Source of the DNA: Parietichytrium sp. I65-24A
Taxonomy: Eukaryota > Sar > Bigyra > Thraustochytrida > Thraustochytriidae
Length of the DNA stretch: 64,000 nt
Assembly: GCA_012862575.1 (NCBI GenBank)
Contig: BLSF01000102.1
Location: 1-64,000, forward strand
Direction of reading: 5' to 3'
Position numbers and translations under genes: made by a program. The notes under the pieces were generated by a model. That model had not been told where the DNA came from and did not search any database. It saw only the letters and a list, made by a program, of their open reading frames with translations. This document shows positions 20,720-30,634 of the stretch, in pieces (the first letter of the stretch is position 1; every line of letters begins with the position of its first letter).

Positions 20720-22220
20720 TCTTCCAATCAATCCGCAACAAACCTACGATCGATCGACCGGTGCAGCTGCCCTTGCTTCCTTTCTTTCTTTGACAACCTG
20801 CAAAACCTTCTGCAAAACCTGCAACCTCGGAGGCACCTGCTTTTCGTGTTCGTGCTTGCTATCTTCTTTAGACGTTTACAGATGTTTAAGTCTATGCTCA
20901 ACTGCGAGACATTCAATTCATTGCACAATTTGCCAACTCTACCGCTCTATTATTGGCCTTGCTCTAGATTTGCCCGCATGTCCTTGGCCTAGGCCGCACT
21001 AGCGGAAACTAGTGCACAAAGGCGGTCTCAAAGTCGCCCCTGCTGGCGCCAGCGTGGGGGTGTACTAGTGTGTGATGTGCTTTTTGATAGGAGTCGGGGG
21101 AGACCTTTGGGGAGATGACGTCATCGGTACATGGTGGGAGGCGGTCCGAAGGGGGCGCGATGCGCGTGGTTGTGTAATTGAAGTATGGATAGTTATCATG
21201 GTAGATTGAGTGCATTCATGAATGGAGGTTTGGGACAAGAACAAGAGTGAAGTGCTCGAGGCACGTGACGAATAGTTTTAGAATCCCACTCATAATGAGA
21301 CCGCAGTCCTATCTATCAATAGCTTTGTTTTATTGCTCGTGACCACACTTTTAACATTGCCTACTCACGTTTGATCGCTTGACGGAATTTAGGTGTCTAT
21401 GATTTGATATAGATACATGAGAAAGCGACGCACCTGCGGCACGAGCTCGAGAGATGACGGAAGAAGGGTGCTCAATACCCCTGCGAACAAGAATTTGCTC
21501 GTTTTGCTCCTTGACCTAATTTTCTTACTTGTTCAGTTGAAACTGACAAACTGACCGTGAGTAGCATTGCAAGTTGGGTGGGAAATGGAGTGCAACCAAT
21601 TCGTTGTTGCAACAGAATGAAGATCGCGATGTCCAGTGCTTATCGTTGCGTAGCGGGACGGGTTTCGTTTGTTGAATTTGTAAATTGACCGTAAACCTAC
21701 AACAGTACCTTTACATCAGTACAACAGTACAAGGTCCAATGACTGGCACATTGCCGATGCTCGATGCGGTTCGAAAAGAGCCAATGGTGCGGGTACTCAA
21801 CACTTGCTCCTCCGCGCAGCGCGGTAATTCCTTCGGTCTTGTGAGTCTTTCGCCCAAGTTCGCAATTCCCTTCACGTGAAGGACTCAGCGTCTGAAAGGA
21901 AAGTATTGCCAGAGCATTGCGGTTCGGTCAATGCCCGATGCTATATGGTCGGAAGCATTCGGCCGAGCGGTCTCGTGAAGCTTGACGCTCCAGAGCTACC
22001 AAGCGTCGACAGCCAACAACCGTTCTCGAGGCTTGGAGTTGCTGGCCAGGAGCATCTTTTCCATCTGTTATATTCATTAGACTCAAGTGAGTCCACATCG
22101 GCGTTGTTTACACCGTGCAGCACTGTTTTGGCACGCATCTTGTTTACTGGTGCTTGAAGTTGACCTTGGGTCACCATCAAGTCGCTCTGCTGCGGTGGGA
22201 ACAGAGAGATAGGTAGATAG

Positions 22221-22253
<33 letters not shown>

Positions 22254-23276
22254 TGGAGAGCACGTTCAGTCAGAGCATGGAGAGCTAGTCCTCAAGCCGC
22301 ACCGGAACTCTCCAAACGACGCTGAAGCCAATCCACCGCATCCTATCAGGTCCTATCGGTCTTTCCAAACGTGAGGAACGAGAAGAATCAACGAGCGAGA
22401 TTTTCGCCGCCCGTCAAGAGCCGCATCAACAATCATCATCATCTGCATTCGCTCTGCTTCAACTGTTTGATCCATCTTTCTTACCAAAGCAGGACACCTA
22501 ATCCACAGATCAGTTGATCATGACTCTGATCTTGTTTCTGCAAACGGATCTGTAATTCAATGCTATTGTATAGACTATATGCACGGTAGGACTGCTCAGT
22601 CATGAAACGACGATCGGGTAGAGAGTGAGAGAGAGCCTGAGGGAGAGAGAGAGACGTGTTGAAGGGAAATGGGTGACGCGAGAGGAATGAATAAAATGTT
22701 GATTTGCCGCTTTGATGGGTGGGACCAGCTAGCATTTGAGTTGGGGAGCGAAAGGAAGCAGCCCCCTTCTAGGCTGGTGTGGATGGCTGGTTGGATGTTT
22801 GGATGTTTGTTTGGATGGCTGCGTGGTTGTTGGGAGAGATCGAGGCGGAACACGAGTCGGAAACTTGCTAGATTTCTTGTTGTCGTGGGAGAATTTACTG
22901 CCGTACACATTCTCTGCCTCTCTGTCTCTGCCTCTTCTTCGCATCAGAGCTCGTTCGGCAGAGATAATCCTATGTTTGTGCCTTCAAGCTGACTCGTCAT
23001 TCGCGACTGGCGTAGAGGTAGATAGTTGGCATCATTCAGTCGGCCGGGTTTGGTCGAACGCATATATTGCCATTGTCGAAATTTGTTAGCACCAGCAATA
23101 CTTCGGACTGTGGCCACAAGGACAGGCGGAGAAGCGCGCGAGGGCCGCGTGTTGCGCTGCGTGTTGTACGGCGTGTTTCCTCGCGTTCCAGCCGTGTAAG
23201 AGGTGGCTGAAGTGGCCTGTGACACGACAAGTGGCTGGAGAGCGGTGACTCAATGTGTATAGATAGCTGAAGGAAA
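20720..23276. other. Intergenic, 2.6 kb
   Basis: No gene supported. Short overlapping open frames at 21685-22180 have no recognisable domain. A GATA/GA microsatellite lies at 22212-22254. The dispersed motif CTGACCGTGAGT occurs at 21551. Confidence 0.5.
22212..22254. repeat. (GATA)n-(GA)n microsatellite
   Basis: Seven or so TAGA units run directly into a GA tract, about 1 kb before the K+ channel gene. Confidence 0.9.
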
Positions 23277-25508
23277 ATGACAAGTGCCAATAGCGGCAGT
23301 CGCAAGTCCATGTTTCACAGGCTGACTTCGAATATTTTTGCCGATGATTCGAAAGGTAGCGCAAGCGATCTTCTGCAGGCCAAGAGCACCGGGCCCGTGC
23401 ATGGCAGGCAAACACCAGTGTACATGGGGTTCTCGAAGAAGAGCTTTGTTCAGCCTTCACCCAAATACAGCGGAGAAGAGGTTTTGCAATCAGCTGATAA
23501 TTCAGGAAAAAGTCAAGGGAGAAGCTCAAAAGTATTTGAAAGAGAGGCGTGGTTGAACGACAGCAAGGTTTGGGAACACTATTACAAGGCGAGACAGGAC
23601 AGAGATGCGCAAAAGCAACAGCAACGAGGAGAGGCAGGAGCCCCCAAGTCGCCAACTTCCGCGAGGAGCACAGGGCCGGTGTTGACGCTGGATAAAGAGT
23701 CAAGCAGCAAGCTTGATCTGCGGCTGGGGTCGCATAGCAAGGTTTTGCCCGTCAGCGAAATCTCAGAGGCAAAGCTGAAGTCTTTTGCTCGAGCACCAAG
23801 CAGAGGCCCTCAAGAGCTCATCTGGGCCAAGATCCGCAGGATTCTATTCGTGGAAGTGATTCTCCCGCATTACACCTTCAACAAATTCTGGGAGCTGTGG
23901 ATCGTGGGGTGCGTCTTGTGGAATGCAATTTTTCTCCCTTTCACATTGGCATTTACGCCGGATCCGGAAGACAGAAATGCGGCCGTGGTCGCGATTGACG
24001 ATGTCATTGACTACATGTTTATAGTGGACCTTGTGTTGAACTTTGCCAGCGCCTACGTGGACGAGTGGGGGAACTTGATAGTGGGCCGTCGCGAGATTGC
24101 TCGAACATACATGTCTAAATGGTTTTGGGTCGACTTGCCAGCGACACTTCCATTCGAGCTCTTTGTGGACTCCAGTCAGGCCACTGCTATCAACATGGTC
24201 AAGTGCGTCCGCTTGATTCGAATCACCAAAATCTTCAAATTCATGGAGCGCTTCAGATTTGCGAATTCGGCAAGAATTATGCGGCTGTTTGCATCGCTCA
24301 TGCTCGTCTGCCACTGGATTGGATGTTTATGGTTTTTCATTGGAAAACACGCCTCCACGCCTTGCGACGCTTGGCCCGATTTCTTTGACCCCACGATACA
24401 CGATGTTGTACTGAATGGCGTCTGGGTGTTCCTCGGTGAAGCGGTTTCATCCGACGAGGTGCTGTACTGCTCCTGGCTGTCTATTCACAGGCTTGGGACG
24501 GACACCGTCCAGACCAAGACCAAGTATCTGCGGTCTGTTTATTGGGCAGTCACTACGATCACGTCGGTCGGGTATGGTGACATTGTACCCGTCACAGACG
24601 GGGAGACCTTGTTCACAATCCTGAACATGCTTCTCGGGGCGGGGATCTACGCCATGATTTTTAGTAATTTCGTGTCGTATATTGCGAGGATGGATCAGGC
24701 TTCTACAAAGTACTCGGAGAAAATGGAGGACATTCGGAGCCAGATGAGGTTTCTCCGGCTGCCAAATGAGGTGCGGGAGCGCGTTGAGCAGTACTTTGAG
24801 TATGTGTGGGTTTGCCACAAAGGCTTGCTTGACCGTGATAATTACTTTTTCGACGAGCTCCCTCTGCCACTTCACCTGGAGTGCGCGGAGTTTCTGCACA
24901 TGGAGATGGTGCAGAACAACCCGCTGTTTAAAGATTGCTCCAAGTCGTTCCTTCGCGGGGTCCTTGTTCGTCTCAAACCTCAAATTGTCGTTCCGGGCGA
25001 GTATGTCGTGAACAGAGGCGATGCAGCCACCGCCATGTTTTTCGTCACACGTGGAGAGCTTGAGGTTTTGACTGATCACAATGGTCAGCAGCTCACGACC
25101 ATGACATCGGGGGATTATTTTGGTGACATTGGCGTGCTTACAAAGCGCAAGCGAACAGCTTCAATCCGAGCCTTGACATTTTGTGATTTGCATTTTTTGG
25201 TGGCAGAAGAACTTCGAGACCTGCTGCTCATGTACGATGAGGACGCAATCACACTCTCCAAAAATGCTCTCGACTTTGTGAAAAAGTTTGAGAGTGATGA
25301 TGGTGCTGTGGCGGGACTTGGGGCACAAAGCGATTTTTTGAAACATTCTCTCAGAACGCTGGTGGAAGGTGCTGAAGAGCACAAGTTTGTCGCCGATGAT
25401 TGTGAGTTGAGACCTGCTGTGGACGCAGTCGCTCGGACGCAGCAACACGCTCCAATCGGGGGAAAGACACGCAGACCTAGTATTACCTTGAGCCCAAAGC
25501 CTCTGTGA
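23277..25508 (+). CDS. Voltage-gated / cyclic-nucleotide-binding-domain K+ channel
   Basis: A 743-residue intronless channel subunit of the CNG/HCN/EAG superfamily. Seen: a long Ser-rich cytosolic N-terminus; S1 beginning near residue 203 (FWELWIVGCVLWNAIFLP); S2-S3 with the acidic DVIDYMFIVDLVLNF; a basic S4 (NMVKCVRLIRITKIFKFM); S5; and a pore helix with the K+ filter SVGYGDI (about residues 430-437). S6 and a C-linker lead to a cyclic-nucleotide-binding-like domain (about 565-655). The phosphate-binding cassette reads YFGDIGVLTKRKRTASIRA: the usual Glu of FGE is Asp, although the Arg before TAS is kept. Nucleotide binding is therefore uncertain, as in EAG-type channels. It likely sets plasma-membrane potential as a tetramer. 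Confidence 0.92.
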   Translation: MTSANSGSRKSMFHRLTSNIFADDSKGSASDLLQAKSTGPVHGRQTPVYMGFSKKSFVQPSPKYSGEEVLQSADNSGKSQGRSSKVFEREAWLNDSKVWEHYYKARQDRDAQKQQQRGEAGAPKSPTSARSTGPVLTLDKESSSKLDLRLGSHSKVLPVSEISEAKLKSFARAPSRGPQELIWAKIRRILFVEVILPHYTFNKFWELWIVGCVLWNAIFLPFTLAFTPDPEDRNAAVVAIDDVIDYMFIVDLVLNFASAYVDEWGNLIVGRREIARTYMSKWFWVDLPATLPFELFVDSSQATAINMVKCVRLIRITKIFKFMERFRFANSARIMRLFASLMLVCHWIGCLWFFIGKHASTPCDAWPDFFDPTIHDVVLNGVWVFLGEAVSSDEVLYCSWLSIHRLGTDTVQTKTKYLRSVYWAVTTITSVGYGDIVPVTDGETLFTILNMLLGAGIYAMIFSNFVSYIARMDQASTKYSEKMEDIRSQMRFLRLPNEVRERVEQYFEYVWVCHKGLLDRDNYFFDELPLPLHLECAEFLHMEMVQNNPLFKDCSKSFLRGVLVRLKPQIVVPGEYVVNRGDAATAMFFVTRGELEVLTDHNGQQLTTMTSGDYFGDIGVLTKRKRTASIRALTFCDLHFLVAEELRDLLLMYDEDAITLSKNALDFVKKFESDDGAVAGLGAQSDFLKHSLRTLVEGAEEHKFVADDCELRPAVDAVARTQQHAPIGGKTRRPSITLSPKPL

Positions 25509-25883
25509 GGCGGCGGGCCTGTTTTGTTTGTTCAATATATCTTTTTTTCCAAAAAAAAAATTGTAGCTGATGTTTTCCTTTGAGATTATTATTTCAAAAA
25601 CCCGCATTTCGTTCACGTGTCGCTGGTTTCGGTTGGTATTGTTCATGCCGCTCGGCCGGAGTTGAGCTTGTCAAGACCATGTCAACACATTTTGACAAAG
25701 GTCATGGTTCACTTCTTCTTCTCCTCCTCATTTTTTTTTCACAGCCTTTCAGACTGCAAGGCTACACACATATTGATTAAAGAAAAATGAATGAAAAAAA
25801 CAAGGGAAGGTGGAAGAAGACTAAGAAAAAAAAAGGTTGGCCTCATTCAAAAAGATCTCCGCACTAAAAGATGAAGAAAGGAA

Positions 25884-25914
<31 letters not shown>

Positions 25915-25944
25915 AAGAAAGAAAGAATGGAAATTGAGCGCAGA
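25509..25944. other. Intergenic between convergent genes
   Basis: No gene supported. Contains A/T-rich 3' flank sequence and a (GA)n tract at 25883-25908, just past the stop of the minus-strand enzyme gene. Confidence 0.5.
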
Positions 25945-26925
25945 TTACTCAGCCTGCGGCTGCTGCTTGGTAAAGCCGAGGACTTCCTGCTTGTCGATCT
26001 TGAGCGAAAAGTCCATGCATGAGTATCCCTGCGTGAGCTTGCCCATGGACACCACGTCGACGTGCGGGCTAAAGTAGTCGGCGAGTGTGTCCTCCGTGAT
26101 GCCGCCGCTAGCCTCGACCGTCACGTGCGGGTACTTTTCCTTGAAGAGCTTGGCGTCGGCCTTGAGCTCCTCCGGCGTGTAGTTGTCCAGCATGACAATC
26201 TCCGCTCCGGCCGCCGCCGCCTCAAAGGCCTCTTGCAGGTTCCTGCACTCGACCTCGATCTTGGACGAGAAGCCAGCTGCCCTGCGCGCCTTCTTGACCG
26301 CCTTGGTGATGTCGCCCACGCTCCATACGTGGTTGTCCTTGAGCATGACCATGTGCGACAGCGTCATGCGGTGCGTGGAGCATCCCCCGACCAGCACGGC
26401 GTACTTTTCCACCGCCGCGAACCCGGGCGTGGTCTTGCGCGTGGCGGCCACCTCGCCGTGCCACCCGTGCTCCCGCGCCAGCCCGCTCAGTCCCGCGGCC
26501 ATGGTGGCGATGCCGCTCGCGCGGGACAGCACGTTCAGCGCGCACCGCTCCGCCATGAGAATGCGGCGCGCCGGGCCGCGCACCACGGCCACGGCGTCTT
26601 TGCGTTCCGCAGCCTCCGCGGTCACGCGCGAGCCGTCCGCCACCGACCACTCAGCCGTCACGCCGCACGCGTCGAACACGGCCTGCGCGAACGGCACGCC
26701 CGCCACCACGCACGCGGACTTGCCCAGCAGCCGCGCCACCTTGGCGTCGTCGCCCACCACGAACCCGCCCACGTCGTGCTCCGGCGCGTCGCTCTCCAGC
26801 CACGAACGCACCAGCCGCGACAGGTGACCGTGCGGCGGCAGCACCAGGCTCACGTCGACCGGCCCGGGAACGTTCCCCGCGTTCCCCGCGTTCTCCACGC
26901 GCGCACGCTTCGCCGGCGTGGCCAT
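25945..26925 (-). CDS. QPRT: Nicotinate-nucleotide pyrophosphorylase (quinolinate phosphoribosyltransferase)
   Basis: A 326-residue intronless enzyme. It converts quinolinate plus PRPP to nicotinate mononucleotide, CO2 and pyrophosphate, the entry step of de novo NAD synthesis. Signatures: ERCALNVLSRASGIAT; the substrate-binding ATRKTTPGF (near residue 165); LVGGCSTHRMTLSHMVMLK followed by DNH; EVECRNLQEA; IVMLDNYTPEEL; and VEASGGIT. Length and motifs match animal and fungal QPRT. A short Ala/Arg-rich N-terminal extension (MATPAKRARVEN) is present, and no targeting signal is clear. The coding sequence is markedly GC-rich at third positions compared with its neighbours. Together with the NAD kinase at 38684-40381, this window carries two NAD(P) biosynthesis genes, although they are not clustered. 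Confidence 0.95.
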   Translation of the reverse strand: MATPAKRARVENAGNAGNVPGPVDVSLVLPPHGHLSRLVRSWLESDAPEHDVGGFVVGDDAKVARLLGKSACVVAGVPFAQAVFDACGVTAEWSVADGSRVTAEAAERKDAVAVVRGPARRILMAERCALNVLSRASGIATMAAGLSGLAREHGWHGEVAATRKTTPGFAAVEKYAVLVGGCSTHRMTLSHMVMLKDNHVWSVGDITKAVKKARRAAGFSSKIEVECRNLQEAFEAAAAGAEIVMLDNYTPEELKADAKLFKEKYPHVTVEASGGITEDTLADYFSPHVDVVSMGKLTQGYSCMDFSLKIDKQEVLGFTKQQPQAE

Positions 26926-27370
26926 CTTTGTCCTCCTGTCCTCCTTTCCCGACTGACAGAACTAGCTAGCTCCCCGAGGCGGCGTTCCGGGAACGTTGCC
27001 TGATGCCTGATGCCTGATGCCTGGAGCCTGGAGATGTAAGCGGTGCTGGTGCGGTGCGTGCGTACGCGGCGTATGTGTGGGTGCTCGGGGACTGACACTG
27101 AGTGAGGTGCTCGTTCGTTCGGAGAGAGGAAAGAGGAGAGAGAAGAAAGTGCTAAAGTATTAAAGTATGCTAAAGTGCTCCAACTGTAAAAATCCAAACA
27201 AAGATCCGTTCCTCAGTGGATCATCATGATCATGATTGCGAGCAGCATGATCATGAGTGGCTCAGTGCAAGTCACCTGACATTTTTTGTTGGGATTTTCA
27301 TGCGTTGAACGATGAAAGTTGTGAACGAGCTGTCTTTCAAGCTTTAAAACTTGAACTTGGCTGTGAATAT
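26926..27370. other. Intergenic, 5' flank of QPRT gene
   Basis: No gene supported. Short direct repeats TGCCTGATGCCTGATGCC lie at about 26999-27018 and a palindromic ATGATCATGAT run at about 27223-27256. Confidence 0.5.
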
Positions 27371-28662
27371 GTTTACCGAAATCAAACAAACACACAAGCG
27401 AGTTCTCACTGTAAGGCGGTTTTTTAACTTTACAATACAATCAAGCGGATTGTATTGTATTGTATTGTATTTGTCGTATCAAGTTGTGTTGCGTTGGATA
27501 AGATTGAATGTGATGGATGCGAGACTGAGAAAAGCAGAGGGAAGCAGAGAGAGGAGGGAGTGTTGAACGTGCGGTTGGGAGGTTGGCTTTATGTGTCTTT
27601 TTGTCTTTCGTGACTTTCGTGCTCAGCTCTAGCTAGAGACTAGATTCGGAAGCTTTTAATTAATGTACCGGTTGTACCGGTACTCAGTACTGAGTACCAT
27701 AGCCTAGACTGAGTAACGGTGACTGGTAAGTCTACTTACTGACAGTGAGTACTCACACGTACTCTCCGCTAGCTGCTGATTATCGTTCATACTACTAGTA
27801 CCAAATTGCGATGGAATAACTAGTATGCAGTAGACTTTATTAAGACATGCATTAAGAGCACGAAAAGTGTGAATGCGATTTTCTACTAGGTTAACAACGT
27901 GTACACTCTCTCGAGAGCTAGTACCTAGTACGCAAGTCAGTACCAGTTTTAAGAATGCTTAGTCAGAATTAATGAATTGCTTTTCGAGTTCACGAACCGT
28001 TCTCTTGTTCATCTCCGTTCGGCATCGAGCTGGAGGAGGGAGTTCCGCAACCTTGCTTCAAGTTTGCTCTGCTTCTGTTCTGATGCATGGATGGAGATTG
28101 GTAACTGTGGTGTTGTAAAAGAGCAGAAGCAACAGATATTTTAAAACTCACATTCTTGAAAAAAAAAAAAAATAATTGAAAGAACAGAGGACGAATGATG
28201 ATGTAATCCCATTGTCCAAATTGCCAGTCAGTCAGTCAATCAGGCACATGATGGCACAAGACAACAGGGAAGAATTTGCGACTGGAAGAGCATTCTCTCG
28301 TTCTCCATACCTCGCGTATCCAGTTCTACCTGTTCTGTCTAAGATTCTGAATTCCTCCCATCACAAAATGATCGCAGTCAGGATCAACACAATCGGTGAG
28401 ACTCATTCACCAAGAACACTAGTAGTCACTCTTCATTTCGCCATCACGTGCACCGAACCTGGCTAGATGGATAGCTTACGATGCACACCGATGCCTTCTT
28501 ACGCAGATTGTACTACGAACTACTACGACGACCTTACCGTCCGTCCCACTCCCATTAGCGCTCAGAAAATTCAGCTCATAATGCCCAACTAACCAATACA
28601 ATAGCACCACACCCATGTGCTACTTGCTCTTACATCCATCTACCCCATCCCGCGCCTAGTAC
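27371..28662. repeat. Copy A of a near-identical 1.3-kb duplication
   Basis: This segment is about 97% identical by eye to 28665-29971. It has no convincing gene: an open frame at about 28176-28466 is shared with copy B but lacks an ATG near its start. It ends in a 25-base string (28638-28662) immediately before a single N at 28663. The same 25 bases open the sequence after the second N, at 30037-30061. Contains GTAC palindromes and the motif ACTGACAGTGAGTACTCAC. Confidence 0.85.
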
Positions 28663-28663
28663 N
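28663..28663. other. Single-N assembly join 1
   Basis: One undetermined base separates copy A from copy B. Left of it the sequence ends within an element that resumes exactly after the second N. Confidence 0.9.
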
Positions 28664-30035
28664 AGTTTACCGAAATTAAACAAACACACAAGCGAGTTCT
28701 CACTGTCATGCGGTTTTTTAACTTATATACAAACAAAACAACTCAACTCAAGCGGATTGTATTGTATTGTATTGTATTTGTCTCGTATCAAGTTGTGTTG
28801 CGTTGGATAAGATTGAATGTGATGGATGCGAGACTGGAAAAGCAGAGGGAAGCAGAGAGAGGAGGGAGTGTTGAACGTGCGGTTGGGAGGTTGGCTTTAT
28901 GTGTCTTTTTGTCTTTCGTGACTTTCGTGCTCAGCTCTAGTAGCTAGCTAGACTAGCTTCGGAAGCTTTTAATGTACCGGTTGTACCGGTACTCCGTACT
29001 GAGTACCATAGCCTAGACTGAGTAACGGTGACTGGTAAGTCTACTTACTGACAGTGAGTACTCACACGTACTCTCCGCTAGCTGCTGATTATCGTTCATA
29101 CTACTAGTACCAAATTGCGATGGAATAACTAGTATGCAGTAGACTTTATTAAGGCATGCATTAAGAGCACGAAAAGTGTGAATGCGATTTTCTACTAGGT
29201 TAACAACGTACACTCTCTCGAGAGCTAGTACCTAGTACGCAAGTCAGTACCGGTTTTAAGAATGCTTAGTCAGTATTACTGAATTGCTTTTCGAGTTCTT
29301 CACGAACCGTTCTCTTGTTCATCTCCGTTCGGCATGGAGCTGGAGGAGGGAATTCCGCAACCTTGCTTCAAGTTTGCTCTGCTTCTGTTCTGATGCATGG
29401 ATGGAGATTGGTAACTGTGGTGTTGTAAAAGAGCAGAAGCAACAGATATTTTAAAACTCACATTCTTGAAAAAAGAAAAAAAAATTGAAAGAACAGAGAA
29501 CGAATGATGATGTAATCCCATTGTCCAAATTGCCAGTCAGTCAGTCAATCAGGCACAAGACAATTGGGAAGGAAGCCAAAGAATTTGCGACTGGAAGAGC
29601 ATTCTCTCGTTCTCCATACCTCGCGTATCCAGTTCTACCTGTTCTGTATAAGATTCTGAATTCCTCCCATCACAAAATGATCCCAGTCAGGATCAACACA
29701 ACCGGTGAGACTCATTCACCAAGAACACTAGTAGTCACTCTTCATTTCGCCATCACGTGCACCGAACCTGGCTAGATGGATAGCTTACGATGCACACCGA
29801 TGCCTTCTTACGCAGATTGTACTACGAACTACTACGACAACCTTACCGTCCGTCCCACTCCCATTAGCGCTCAGGAAATTCAGCTCATAATGCCCAACTA
29901 CCCAATACAATAGCACCGCACCCATGTGCTACTTGCTCTTACATTCATCTACCCCATCCCGCGCGTAGCACATCGCATAACGATAACCTTAACAGCCTCT
30001 GCACCCCTAAGCACAGCTACCCGTCTGCCCTAGTG
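28664..30035. repeat. Copy B of the 1.3-kb duplication, bounded by Ns
   Basis: 28665 aligns with 27371. Copy B continues past the end of copy A, so that 29972-30035 aligns with 30062-30125 and 29947-30035 is repeated at 30037-30125. Small indels and substitutions distinguish it from copy A. This fits an alternative haplotype contig placed in line. Confidence 0.85.
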
Positions 30036-30036
30036 N
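30036..30036. other. Single-N assembly join 2
   Basis: One undetermined base. The following 89 bases repeat, with differences, the last 89 bases before it. Confidence 0.9.
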
Positions 30037-30214
30037 ATCTACCCCATCCCGCGCCTAGTACACCTCATACCGATAACCTTAACAGCCTCGGCACCCCTAC
30101 GCACAGCTACCCGTCTGCCCTAGTGCTACGCAATCGCCTTTGACGCACCCTTGACTGTGAGAGCACTCTCGGCAGGAGGAGGAAGGAGCGCGCACCCCGG
30201 CGGGAGAAGGAAGG

Positions 30215-30280
30215 ATATAGATAGATAGATAGAGAGAGAGAAAGGAAAAGAGAGAGAAAGAGAGAGAGAGAGAGAGGGAG
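30215..30280. repeat. (GATA)n-(GA)n microsatellite
   Basis: ATAGATAGATAG followed by imperfect GA repeats, about 355 bases upstream of the U-box gene start. Confidence 0.9.
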
Positions 30281-30533
30281 AGCAGCGGCGGTGCGGGCGA
30301 GGCATAGAGTTTAGGCTGTTTGCAGGTCACTCGCGACGGTCCACAGTGATTATTGGTGTCTGCTTATCTTCTTTTGTGCGTTTGTGCGTTTGTGCGTGTC
30401 GCGACTCAAGACGTGCGGCATATTTTGTTGTCAAAGGCAGACGGAAAAGAGGAGAGCACAAATTTCTTTTCGTGGAACTGGTGTGTCTGAAATTAGAAAG
30501 AGGTGAAGGAAAATTCGAGACACCGTGAACTCT

Positions 30534-30611
30534 GCTTTGTTCGCGCTGTTTTGTTCGCGTGGTTTTGTTAGCGCTGCCTTGTTAGCGCTGTCTTGTTCGC
30601 GCTGTTTTGTT
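30534..30611 (+). repeat. 14-bp tandem repeat in the 5' leader
   Basis: About five units close to TTGTTCGCGCTGTC, with the variants TTGTTAGCGCTG and TTGTTCGCGTGG, ending 23 bases before the ATG of the U-box ligase gene. The unit is not a multiple of three, which argues against it being coding. Confidence 0.8.
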
Positions 30612-30634
30612 CTGTGCAAAGCGCGGGCCAGACT

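Larger units (their letters stand above)
30037..30634. other. 5' flank of U-box ligase gene
   Basis: No gene supported. After the repeated 89 bases there is a GATA/GA purine microsatellite (30215-30280) and then a 14-bp tandem repeat (30534-30611) directly before the ATG at 30635. Confidence 0.6.

Noticed and set aside
21685-22180. Overlapping short frames on both strands, considered as a gene remnant
   Set aside because: No domain, no splice pattern and no similarity to neighbouring genes that I could see.
22201-22260. CRISPR-like or telomere-like array
   Set aside because: Simple tetranucleotide/dinucleotide repeat with no spacers; no telomeric TTAGGG-type unit was seen in the repeats I examined.
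26062-27003. Long plus-strand frame opposite quinolinate phosphoribosyltransferase
   Set aside because: Shadow of a GC-rich gene: Arg/His/Ala-rich with no domain, fully antisense to a confidently identified enzyme.
28176-29775. 96-codon open frames shared by both copies of the 1.3-kb segment
   Set aside because: They begin with non-ATG codons, have no domain, and are conserved only because the segments are near-identical, possibly allelic.
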